Shown here: one piece after another, positions 1 through 7,463 of the stretch
How positions within the stretch are numbered: the stretch's first letter is position 1
Layout of the letters: each line of letters starts with the position of its first letter
Source of the DNA: Pseudonocardiales bacterium
Lineage (GTDB): Bacteria; Actinomycetota; Actinomycetes; Mycobacteriales; Pseudonocardiaceae
Direction of reading: 5' to 3'
Length of the DNA stretch: 38,208 bases
Assembly (NCBI GenBank): GCA_003244055.1
Contig: QHBZ01000327.1
Coordinates: 1-38,208 of the forward strand
Made by a program: the position numbers and the translations under genes
Notes under the pieces: model-generated
Told to the model about the DNA's origin: nothing
The model's database searches: none
The model's input: only the letters and a program-made list of their open reading frames with translations

Positions 1-30
1 GCACCCGGTGTGCGACAAGGAGGTTAACCG

Positions 31-1476
31 GTGACCGACCCTACGATCACCGCGACCACCGAGGCGGACTTCGTGGTGGTGGCCAACCGGCTACCGGTGG
101 ACCTGGAACGGTTGTCCGACGGCACGCAGCGGTGGAAGTCCAGCCCTGGCGGCCTGGTTAACGCGTTGGATCCGCTCCTGCGCTCCCGCCGGGCGGCGTG
201 GGTCGGCTGGCCCGGCGTGCCGGACGTTGAGGTGGAGCCGATCGTCGATCGGGACCTCACCATGCACCCGGTGACGCTGTCCCAAGTGGAGATCACCGAC
301 TACTACGAGGGCTTCTCCAACGCGACGCTGTGGCCGCTCTACCACGACGTGGTCGCTCCCCCGGCGTTCCATCGGCACTGGTGGAACGCCTACCTGGAGG
401 TGAACGAACGATTCGCCGCCGCCACCGCCAAGATCGCAGGCGACGGAGCCACGGTATGGGTACAGGACTACCAGCTGCAGCTGGTGCCCCGGATGCTCCG
501 GGAGATGCGGCCGGACCTGCGGATCGGGTTCTTCCTGCACATCCCATTCCCGCCGGTGGAGCTGTTCATGCAGCTGCCCTGGCGCACCGAGCTGATCCGC
601 GGCCTGCTCGGCGCTGACCTGGTCGGGTTCCAGCTGCCCGGAGGCGCGAAGAATTTCCTGTTCCTGGCGCGCCGGCTGGCCGGGATGTCGGCGACCAAGA
701 GCGCGGTGGGTATGGGCACCAGGCCCGGCCAGGTCGTCGTCGAGGACCGGACCGTCCGGGTCGGGTCGTTCCCGATCTCCATCGACTCCACCGCACTGGA
801 CAAGCTGTCCCGCAGCCGGCCGATCCGCCGGCGCGCCGTGGCGATCCGCGAGGAACTGGGCAACCCGGCGACGATCGTGCTCGGGGTGGACCGGCTGGAC
901 TACACCAAGGGCATCGACGTACGGCTGCGCGCGCTGGGGGAGTTGTACGCCGAGGGCCGGATCTCGGCCGACGACGTCGTCATGGTGCAGCTGGCCACCC
1001 CGTCACGCGACCGGGTGGAGCACTACCAGCGCATGCGAAACGACATCGAGCAGGCCGTGAGCTGGATCAACGGTGAATTCGGCCGGGTGGGTCACCCTGC
1101 GGTGCACTACCTGCACCAGTCAATCCCGCGCGACGAGCTGACCGCATTCTTCGTGGCTGCCGACGTCATGCTCGTCACCCCGGTGCGCGACGGCATGAAC
1201 CTTGTGGCCAAGGAGTACGTCGCCTCCCGGCATGAGCTGACCGGAACGCTGGTGCTGTCCGAATTCGCCGGTGCCGCGGCTGAGCTCACCAGCGCATTTT
1301 TGGTCAACCCGCATGACCTCGACGGCATCAAGAGCGCCATTGATGCGGCCATCACCGTCGAGCCCGACGAGGGACGCAGGCGGATGCGAGCACTGCGCCG
1401 GCAGGTGATGACCCACGACGTGCAGCGCTGGGCGAAAGGGTTTCTGGCCGCCCTCGGCGCTGTGGATAACCCGTGA
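31..1476 (+). CDS. otsA: Trehalose-6-phosphate synthase (GT20 family)
   Basis: Cytosolic glycosyltransferase that joins UDP- or GDP-glucose to glucose-6-phosphate to give trehalose-6-phosphate, the first step of the OtsAB trehalose route. The 481-residue product has the usual single-domain OtsA length. Visible family motifs are the N-terminal VVANRLPV strand followed by SPGGLVNAL (about residues 37-45), [26 protein letters not shown], and the donor-site RLDYTKGI starting at residue 288, with [10 protein letters not shown] near the C-terminus. The GTG start is supported by AAGGAGG at 17-23. No otsB phosphatase is in the window. The stop codon lies inside a long inverted repeat shared with the convergent regulator gene. 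Identification is firm; the start is likely. Confidence 0.96.
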   Translation: MTDPTITATTEADFVVVANRLPVDLERLSDGTQRWKSSPGGLVNALDPLLRSRRAAWVGWPGVPDVEVEPIVDRDLTMHPVTLSQVEITDYYEGFSNATLWPLYHDVVAPPAFHRHWWNAYLEVNERFAAATAKIAGDGATVWVQDYQLQLVPRMLREMRPDLRIGFFLHIPFPPVELFMQLPWRTELIRGLLGADLVGFQLPGGAKNFLFLARRLAGMSATKSAVGMGTRPGQVVVEDRTVRVGSFPISIDSTALDKLSRSRPIRRRAVAIREELGNPATIVLGVDRLDYTKGIDVRLRALGELYAEGRISADDVVMVQLATPSRDRVEHYQRMRNDIEQAVSWINGEFGRVGHPAVHYLHQSIPRDELTAFFVAADVMLVTPVRDGMNLVAKEYVASRHELTGTLVLSEFAGAAAELTSAFLVNPHDLDGIKSAIDAAITVEPDEGRRRMRALRRQVMTHDVQRWAKGFLAALGAVDNP

Positions 1477-1515
1477 GTGGCGATGCGAGTCCTGGCTCGC
1501 ATCGCCACTCACGGG
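1470..1515. terminator. Perfect 20-bp inverted repeat shared by two convergent genes
   Basis: Arms 1470-1489 and 1496-1515 are exact reverse complements around a 6-nt loop (TCCTGG). The stop of otsA (1474-1476) sits in the left arm and the stop of the lacI-type gene (1509-1511, minus strand) sits symmetrically in the right arm. No T-run follows on either side. A bidirectional transcription terminator between convergent genes is the natural reading, but function is inferred. Confidence 0.8.
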
Positions 1516-2594
1516 TGGGCCGCAGGCCCACTAGTCCCGCGCACGAGCAGCTCGGTGGGAAGCATGATGGCGCGGCCGGTGGGTTGGGAGCGGTCCAGCA
1601 GTAGCCGCCCGGCCGCCCGGCCCTTCTCCAGCACCGGCTGCGACACCGTGGTCAACCCCGCCCGCTCGGCCTCGAGCACCCCGTCGAAGCCCGTGACGGT
1701 GAGATCCTCCGGTACCCGCAGCCCCCGCCGACGGATCTCGCGAAGCGCCCCGAGCGCGAGAATGTCGGAGGTACACACGACCGCGGTCAACTTCGGGTCG
1801 CTGTCCAGCAGTTCGCTGGCCGCCGAGGCGCCCGAGCGGATGGTGTGGTCCAACCGCTCCGCCACCGGGACGGCATTCCAGTCCAGCAGTGCCGCCCCGA
1901 ACGCGTCGGACAGCCCGGCCAGGCGTGCGCGCTGCACGTGGAAGCGCGCGGTCTGCTGCCGGTGCACGTCGGCGAAGCCGTCATGGCGGTCGTGCCCCAG
2001 CCGCATGCACACCACGCCGATCCGGCGGTGGCCCAGCCCGATCAGGTAGGCACCGAGGCTCCGCATCGCCGCCCGATCGTCGATCCCGACATGATCGACA
2101 CCATTGATGTGGGGCTGGTCACAGACCACCACCGGCAGCGGCCGCTGCAACACCGCGGCCAGGCTGGGGTCGTCATCAGGCACCGAATACACGACGAAGC
2201 CGTCCACCGCGGCCCGGTGCACGGTCGCGGCCGGCTTGCGGTCGTCGGCGTCCGGACTCGCCGGCACCAGTAGCAAGCCCCGACCGGCATCCCCGCAGGT
2301 CATCGCCAATCCCTCGAGGAACCTGATCGCGGCGGGATCCCGGAAGGCGTAGGCCAACGCCTCGGTGAGCAGCAGGCCCACCGCCCCGGCCTGGCGGGTG
2401 CGCAGCGACCGGGCCACCGGATCCGGCCCCGGGTAGCCCAGCCGCCGGGCCGCCTCGAGGACGCGTTCACGCAGCTCAGGTGACAGTTGATCGGGCCGGT
2501 TGTAGGCGTTGGACACCGTCGTGCGAGACACGCCGAGCTCCGCCGCCAGTGCAGCCATGGTGGCGGTCCGGCGGCTGGGCACCGATCGCGCCAT
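1509..2594 (-). CDS. LacI/GalR-family transcriptional regulator
   Basis: A 361-residue DNA-binding repressor or activator of the LacI family. The N-terminal helix-turn-helix is clear (TMAALAAELGVSRTTVSNAYNRPDQLS, about residues 12-34, followed by the hinge segment LGYPGPDPVARSLR). A periplasmic-binding-protein-like effector domain follows, including AVGLLLTEALAYAF and the late VTGFDGVLEAERAGLTTVSQP motif typical of LacI proteins. The ligand cannot be read from sequence. It converges on otsA, which might hint at trehalose or sugar control, but convergent placement is weak evidence. The MarR-type gene lies 46 nt upstream on the same strand, so the two regulators may share a transcript. Confidence 0.93.
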   Translation of the reverse strand: MARSVPSRRTATMAALAAELGVSRTTVSNAYNRPDQLSPELRERVLEAARRLGYPGPDPVARSLRTRQAGAVGLLLTEALAYAFRDPAAIRFLEGLAMTCGDAGRGLLLVPASPDADDRKPAATVHRAAVDGFVVYSVPDDDPSLAAVLQRPLPVVVCDQPHINGVDHVGIDDRAAMRSLGAYLIGLGHRRIGVVCMRLGHDRHDGFADVHRQQTARFHVQRARLAGLSDAFGAALLDWNAVPVAERLDHTIRSGASAASELLDSDPKLTAVVCTSDILALGALREIRRRGLRVPEDLTVTGFDGVLEAERAGLTTVSQPVLEKGRAAGRLLLDRSQPTGRAIMLPTELLVRGTSGPAAHP

Positions 2595-2640
2595 GAGCCG
2601 ACGGTAACCCTCGCGCCCCCAGACCGCCCGCCCAGCGCCT

Positions 2641-3087
2641 CTACGGCAGTCTGTCTGAGGGCTCGGTGACGTTGCGGTGGAGGTGGTCGAGGAGTCGTTC
2701 GAAGGTGGCTATCTCGTCGTCACGCAGGCCGGTGCGTAGCCGCTTGTCAAAGGTGACGGCCGCAGTGCGCATGCGGTGGAAGGCGGTCTCGCCGTGTTCG
2801 GTGAGCTCGACGAGGTGCACGCGGCGATTGGTGGGATCCCGCCGGCGGGTGACCAGCCCTTCAGCCTCCATCGCGTTGAGGTGATGCGTCAGCGTCGCAT
2901 CCTGAATGCCGACCGCGGCCGCCAGCGCGCGCTGAGTGGCCAGCTGCTGGGTCTTCAGCGAGATCAGCACCAGCCAGCTGGGCAGTGAACCCCCGGCGGC
3001 AGCCAACGCGTCGTCGAAGGCGCGGCTGACGGCCTTCGCGGTGCTCGCCAGGCGCAAACCGATCGGCGGGGTGGCGGGTCGCGGCAT
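2641..3087 (-). CDS. MarR-family transcriptional regulator
   Basis: A 148-residue winged-helix regulator. The order of segments fits MarR: dimer helices at both ends, a recognition region TQRALAAAVGIQDATLTHHLNAMEAEGLVTRRRDPTNRRVHLVELTEHG (about residues 51-100), then a C-terminal dimerisation helix. The Asp-Xaa-Arg of the wing (RRDPTNRRVH) is present. It is divergent from the polytopic membrane protein at 3185, the classic arrangement for a MarR repressor and its target. On the minus strand a TACGAT hexamer (3099 to 3094) ends six bases before the ATG, so the message may be leaderless. Family is firm; target and ligand are inference. Confidence 0.93.
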   Translation of the reverse strand: MPRPATPPIGLRLASTAKAVSRAFDDALAAAGGSLPSWLVLISLKTQQLATQRALAAAVGIQDATLTHHLNAMEAEGLVTRRRDPTNRRVHLVELTEHGETAFHRMRTAAVTFDKRLRTGLRDDEIATFERLLDHLHRNVTEPSDRLP

Positions 3088-3184
3088 GAATCGATCGTAG
3101 CAAAACTGTTTGATATCTAACGTATTGACTTCTAATCATTAGTCATCATACGGTTGATGCCGGCGATGACGAGGAGCCGGAACC
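3088..3184. promoter_or_regulatory. Divergent, AT-rich promoter/operator between marR-type gene and membrane protein
   Basis: This 97-nt gap is clearly richer in A and T than its surroundings. It contains an 11-nt palindrome CTAATCATTAG (3132-3142). On the plus strand TTGACT (3126-3131) and TACGGT (3149-3154) are separated by 17 bases, which is plausible -35/-10 geometry, and the palindrome lies in that spacer. A MarR dimer bound there would block the rightward promoter. GAGGAG (3171-3176) could serve as the ribosome-binding site of the gene at 3185. The elements are seen; the regulatory reading is inferred. Confidence 0.5.
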
Positions 3185-4162
3185 ATGACGACCACCGAAC
3201 AGCAGTCCCGGCCGGCCTCGACCACGTCAACGGGGTGGCCGAGGGCGTTGTGGGTGACCGGCGCTGTTCTGCTGGTCACCATGGTCGTCCACAGCGCAAC
3301 CTTGGTGATCACCGGCGGTCCGGTGTCCGGCCCGGTATCGCTGCGCAAGCCTGCGGCCTTTGCCGAGACAGGCTGGCTGATCGCGTGGTCGGTCGCCCTC
3401 ATCCTGCCCAGACTTCGCACCGGTGCGTGGCAACGCCACGTCATCGGCGCAGCCGTGCTCCTGTTCGCTGTCGGTGAGACCGCGATCATCGGATTCCAGG
3501 CCTGGCGCGGGGTGCCCAGCCACTACAACTTCAGCACCCCACTCGACGCGGCGCTGATGCGCGGCGGCGCGGGCGGCACGGCCGGAATCTTTCTCATCGG
3601 CGTCATCGTGCTGCTCATCGCAGCGTTGCGCTCCCGAGACGCCGCCAGCGTCCGGCTGGGCGTCGGCGCCGCCATCGTCGTCCTGCTGGTGGGGTGCGTG
3701 ATCGGGTTTGTGATGATCTCCAACAACAGCGGGGTCTACCAGGGCAGCGTCGGCGCCGGATTCGCCCAGCGGACCGCAGCCTACCTGGGTCCGGACGCGG
3801 CGACGGTGGGTCCGCAATACGCTTTGCTGCGGCCCGCCACCCACGGCGGAGATCTCGTGCTACCGCACATTATCGGGATCCACGGCCTGGTCCTGCTCGC
3901 CGTTCCCGCCGTGCTCCTGACCCGCACGGCGATGCCCCGGATCCGGCAGCTGGCAGTGATCGCGCTGGCCGTCACCAGCGTGGCGCTCGCCATGACGATC
4001 CTGCTGGTCCAGGCTTTCCGGCAGCTCCCCCTGGACCAGCTCCACCCGGCCGCGGTGGCGACCCTCGCGCTGTGCGCCGTGGCACTGCTCGGGGCGTACG
4101 CCTACGTCGCGGCCGCCCTCGCGTCCGCACGCCGCGCTGGTTATGTCGGACCCTCACCATAG
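3185..4162 (+). CDS. Polytopic membrane protein of unknown function, MarR-linked
   Basis: A 325-residue hydrophobic protein with about eight predicted membrane segments, for example LWVTGAVLLVTMVVHSATLVI, GWLIAWSVALIL, VIGAAVLLFAVGETAII, AGIFLIGVIVLLIAAL, VGAAIVVLLVGCVIGFVMI, IIGIHGLVLLAVPAVLLT, LAVIALAVTSVALAMTILLV and VATLALCAVALLGAYAYVAAAL. Loops carry conserved-looking signatures (GPVSLRKPAAFAE and RGVPSHYNFSTPLDAALMRGG). I recognise it only as an uncharacterised actinobacterial membrane-protein type. The start is ATG with GAGGAG upstream. The divergent MarR regulator suggests inducible expression, perhaps under chemical or oxidative stress, but no substrate can be inferred. Confidence 0.85.
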   Translation: MTTTEQQSRPASTTSTGWPRALWVTGAVLLVTMVVHSATLVITGGPVSGPVSLRKPAAFAETGWLIAWSVALILPRLRTGAWQRHVIGAAVLLFAVGETAIIGFQAWRGVPSHYNFSTPLDAALMRGGAGGTAGIFLIGVIVLLIAALRSRDAASVRLGVGAAIVVLLVGCVIGFVMISNNSGVYQGSVGAGFAQRTAAYLGPDAATVGPQYALLRPATHGGDLVLPHIIGIHGLVLLAVPAVLLTRTAMPRIRQLAVIALAVTSVALAMTILLVQAFRQLPLDQLHPAAVATLALCAVALLGAYAYVAAALASARRAGYVGPSP

Positions 4163-4171
4163 GATCTGGCC

Positions 4172-5887
4172 GTGATCCGATCCGGGGACAGTCCCGCCCT
4201 CCGCAAGGAGCGCGGTGCCTTCTTCACCCCCCCGGAGATCGCCGACTACCTGGCCGACTGGGCGGTCGGCGGTGACCGGGACGCCCGGATACTGGATCCG
4301 ACCTGTGGCGAAGCGGCCTTCCTGCTGTCGGCGGGTCGACGGCTGCGCACCCTCGGCCGGGAGAGCGGCAACCTCGACGACCACCTCTTCGGCGTAGATC
4401 TGCATGAGACTTCGCTGGACTGGGCCAGCACCGTCCTGGAGTCCGAAGGCCTCGACGCACACCTGCTGGCTGCCGACTTTTTCGACGTCGCCACCCCCGA
4501 CCAGCTGGGCGCACCGCTGCCCGCCATGGACGCGGTGATCGGTAACCCGCCGTTCGTCCGATACCAGCGCCATATCGGGGAAGCGCGAGCGAAGTCCCGA
4601 GAGGCCGCCCTGCGTCAGCACGTCCGGCTGTCCGGTCTGGCCTCATCCTGGGCGGCGCTGCTCGTCCACGCGTGTGGCTTCCTCAAACCGGACGGGCGGC
4701 TGGCGATGGTGCTGCCCGCCGAGCTGCTGACTGTGGGGTATGCCGAGCCGATCCGCGCGTGGCTGCGGCGGCGTTTCGAGCAGGTCCATCTGGTGCTCTT
4801 CGAGCAGTTACAGTTCCCGGACGCGACCGAAAAGGTGGTCCTGGTACTGGCGGCCGGCAGCGGTGGCTGCGACGCTTTCTCGCTCTACTGCCTGCACGAT
4901 GCCGCTGATCTCGTCGCCATCCGGCCGATGACCAACTTGAGCGTCACACCGGCGGACAGCGGCAAGTGGACCGACCTGCTCCTGCCGAACCGGCAACGAC
5001 GCCTGTTCAAGATGGTCAGCAGCGAGCACTTCACGCCGCTGTCCAGTTACGGTAAGCCCGAGCTGGGTACGGTGACGGGCGCGAACAACTACTTCACGAT
5101 GTCGGAGCAGACGCGCTCGCAGTACCGGCTCGTCGAGGGCCGCCACGTGATCCAGGTCTGCCCGCCGGGGACGAAACACCTGCGGAGCCTGGCCTTCTCC
5201 CCCCAGCGTTGGGCTGAGCTGCGCGATCACGGCGAGCGGGTGTGGCTGCTGCATCCTGCGCCAAGTGATCGATCGAAGGCGCTGGCGACATACATCGCCC
5301 GGGGGCGGGAGCAGGCAGTGCACGAGGCCTACAAGTGCACCATCCGCTCTCCCTGGTGGCGGCCACCCGCTGTGTCACCGCCGGACCTCTTCTTCACCTA
5401 CATGAGTCATCGTTATCCCCGGCTGATCGCCAACACGGCCGAGGTGACCTTCGTCAATTCGATGCACGGAGTTCGGCTTCTGCCAGACGTACCCCGGATC
5501 GCCCGGTCGGCCTTGCCGCTGGTGTCCCTGAACAGCGTCTCATTGCTCGGCGCCGAGGTATTCGGCCGTTCCTACGGCGGCGGCATCCTGAAGATGGAGC
5601 CGCGCGAAGCAGCCATGCTGCCGGTGCCGGTCCCGGCTGACCTGCACGCTGCCTGGGAGCGCCTGAAGCCCGTGAGCAAGACACTTGACGAATGGCTGGT
5701 GGCAGGCCGCTGGAATGAGGTGGTCACGCAAGTGGACAACGCGCTGCTGCGTGACGTCCTGAGCTTGGAGCCCTCCCAGGTCAGTCAGCTTCGCGCGGCT
5801 GCCGACGCGCTGCGCTCGCGCCGGCTGAGCCGATCGGCACCCAGGCCGTTGGAGCACGTGAGGGGCGCTGCGCGTGGCGAAGGATGA
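4172..5887 (+). CDS. Class I (gamma) N6-adenine DNA methyltransferase of a restriction-modification pair
   Basis: A 571-residue SAM-dependent DNA methylase. Near the N-terminus it has ERGAFFTPPEIADYLADWAV (motif X-like), then the SAM-binding motif I DPTCGEAAFL, the acidic motif II region (FGVDLHETSLDWA), a motif III-like ADFFDV, and the catalytic motif IV NPPF. The order X-I-IV is that of the gamma class. The long C-terminal half would be the target-recognition region; recognition specificity cannot be read. It overlaps the next gene by 14 nt, which encodes the probable nuclease. The GTG start lies 9 nt after the preceding stop. Such methylases protect host DNA from the partner enzyme. Confidence 0.88.
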   Translation: MIRSGDSPALRKERGAFFTPPEIADYLADWAVGGDRDARILDPTCGEAAFLLSAGRRLRTLGRESGNLDDHLFGVDLHETSLDWASTVLESEGLDAHLLAADFFDVATPDQLGAPLPAMDAVIGNPPFVRYQRHIGEARAKSREAALRQHVRLSGLASSWAALLVHACGFLKPDGRLAMVLPAELLTVGYAEPIRAWLRRRFEQVHLVLFEQLQFPDATEKVVLVLAAGSGGCDAFSLYCLHDAADLVAIRPMTNLSVTPADSGKWTDLLLPNRQRRLFKMVSSEHFTPLSSYGKPELGTVTGANNYFTMSEQTRSQYRLVEGRHVIQVCPPGTKHLRSLAFSPQRWAELRDHGERVWLLHPAPSDRSKALATYIARGREQAVHEAYKCTIRSPWWRPPAVSPPDLFFTYMSHRYPRLIANTAEVTFVNSMHGVRLLPDVPRIARSALPLVSLNSVSLLGAEVFGRSYGGGILKMEPREAAMLPVPVPADLHAAWERLKPVSKTLDEWLVAGRWNEVVTQVDNALLRDVLSLEPSQVSQLRAAADALRSRRLSRSAPRPLEHVRGAARGEG

Positions 5888-6803
5888 TGTCTTCGACAGC
5901 TTCGAAGACGCCGTTCGTGGCCGCGCCGGCACCGGCAATCCGTGGCAGATCACGCCGGCGGGCCGTCGCTATGAACCGGACTACGAGTTACTCCGGACGC
6001 TGCTGGCGATCCCGATCGAAGCCGGCAGCGGCTCGGAGTCCGGCCGCTTCGCCAACGCCATCGACGCGTGGGTTGCTACCGAGCTGCGCCGGGCCGGCTT
6101 CCCCGCCGACGAGGTCTGGCCGCGGCTGACCAAACCTCGCGTGCTGCCGCGCGAAGTCGGCTTATTCGTTCGAGGCTTGCCCAGGAAACTGCGCGATGAA
6201 GTTGAGGCCCACTTGGTGCGCAACGCGGCGGTGGCGCCGCGTGACGCCAGAGTGCTCGGCAGGGCCTACGCCAAACAGGTCGACGTGGTGATTGCGCAGT
6301 GGTCACGTGGCCCTGAGCTGATGGTGTCCACGAAATCAATGGTCTCGTCGTTCGGTAACAACCTGAAAAATCGCTTCGAGGAATCCTACGGCGACGCGAA
6401 GAACCTGCGCGCCCGGTTTCCGCTCGCCGCGATCGGGTTCCTGTTCGTGTTTCGCTCGACGATCCTCGATAAGCCTGCCCGGTTCGAGTCGGCGATTGAC
6501 ATGCTCCGCAAGCTGCGCGCCGAGATGGACGTCTATGACACGACGTGCATGGTGGTCGCCGAGTGGGGTAACGGCGTCCCTGCCGCCGACCCGGAGTTCG
6601 ATGGCGTGACCATCCGAAACGATGTGACACCACCAGATCTGCAGGCCGACCAGTTCCTGACTGCCATGATCGAAGCGGTGCTCGATCGGACCCCAGTCGA
6701 GGCCCACGTCGAGGTCCGGGAGCGTCACGAGCACCGGGCGCTTCCCGTGCCGGAACTCAACGAGGCGGACGACCTAAACGGCTCCGCCCACGCCGATGCG
6801 TGA
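5874..6803 (+). CDS. Probable type II restriction endonuclease (XamI-like)
   Basis: A 309-residue protein whose GTG start lies inside the end of the methylase gene, implying translational coupling and a shared role. The central block KQVDVVIAQW...ELMVSTKSM (about residues 134-156, D137 and K154) resembles a PD-(D/E)XK nuclease core in which the usual acidic residue before Lys is replaced. It runs into SSFGNNLKNRFEESYGDAKNLRARFPLAAIGFLFVF, which I associate with the XamI restriction-enzyme family (the XamI prototype cuts GTCGAC). The family assignment is from memory and the cleavage site here is unknown. An alternative is a different PD-(D/E)XK enzyme partnering the same methylase. Confidence 0.7.
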   Translation: MAKDDVFDSFEDAVRGRAGTGNPWQITPAGRRYEPDYELLRTLLAIPIEAGSGSESGRFANAIDAWVATELRRAGFPADEVWPRLTKPRVLPREVGLFVRGLPRKLRDEVEAHLVRNAAVAPRDARVLGRAYAKQVDVVIAQWSRGPELMVSTKSMVSSFGNNLKNRFEESYGDAKNLRARFPLAAIGFLFVFRSTILDKPARFESAIDMLRKLRAEMDVYDTTCMVVAEWGNGVPAADPEFDGVTIRNDVTPPDLQADQFLTAMIEAVLDRTPVEAHVEVRERHEHRALPVPELNEADDLNGSAHADA

Positions 6804-6917
6804 AACACCGCGAGGGGTTACCACCCGCGCGATCGGGGGAATCCGCTAGTCGAGCTGCCGCCACCCCTGCCCATATCCGGTGGCCAACGTCAGCACGTGT
6901 CCGGGTGCCACCATGCG

Positions 6918-7388
6918 TCAAGTCGGCGGGTCATTGGGCTGGAGCAGCCGGCGGGGGCCCACGCCATGCTTGGCTAGCTGGTCGTGGGGATTGGCCAGCC
7001 GGCAGCGATCGATGGACAGGCAGCCGCATCCCACGCAGTCGGTGAAGTCGTCGCGGAGCTGCTGGAGATGATGAATCCGCTGATCGAGCTCGGCCTGCCA
7101 GCGTTGGGATATTCGTTGCCAGTCGTGGCGGTTGGGAGTGCGGCCATCCGGTAGCAGCGCGAGCACGGCAGCCACGTCGGCCAGCGGGATCCCTACTCGC
7201 TGGGCAATGCGGATCAGCGCCACCCGCCTGAGCACGTCTCGTTTGTAGCGGCGTTGGTTACCCGAGGTGCGCCGGCTGTTGATCAGACCTTGCCGCTCGT
7301 AGAAGTGCAGCGCCGAAACCGCCACACCGCTGCGCGCGGCGAGTTGCCCGACAGTGAGCTCGGCCTGATCCCACCTTGCGTCCGCGAT
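6918..7388 (-). CDS. soxR: SoxR-type redox-sensing MerR-family regulator, non-canonical start
   Basis: A MerR-family activator that senses redox-cycling compounds through a [2Fe-2S] cluster. The winged HTH reads ELTVGQLAARSGVAVSALHFYERQGLI, a hallmark of SoxR. A coiled dimerisation helix follows, then the cluster motif CVGCGCLSIDRC (Cys 118, 121, 123, 129 in the numbering used here). No ATG, GTG or TTG occurs in frame within a sensible distance upstream of the HTH. An ATC codon at 7388 is preceded at the right spacing by GGGGAGG (7395-7401, minus strand) and gives a 156-residue protein, the usual SoxR size, so I use it. The reading frame is open further upstream. A sequencing error or rare ATC initiation could explain this. 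It is divergent from the permease gene. Confidence 0.85.
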   Translation of the reverse strand: MADARWDQAELTVGQLAARSGVAVSALHFYERQGLINSRRTSGNQRRYKRDVLRRVALIRIAQRVGIPLADVAAVLALLPDGRTPNRHDWQRISQRWQAELDQRIHHLQQLRDDFTDCVGCGCLSIDRCRLANPHDQLAKHGVGPRRLLQPNDPPT

Positions 7389-7463
7389 GAGCTGCCTCCC
7401 CGGTGTCCTAGCGGCATGCTGTGGGCAAGTCCCGCAGTGGCCGGATTCTGACAGGAGTGGCCG

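Noticed and set aside
4172-6803. Avoidance of GTCGAC as proof of a XamI-type specificity
   Set aside because: The hexamer occurs several times in the window, and a protected host need not avoid it, so it tells nothing.
7389-7463. SoxR operator in the soxR-permease gap
   Set aside because: No convincing dyad of the CCTCAAG/CTTGAGG type was found.
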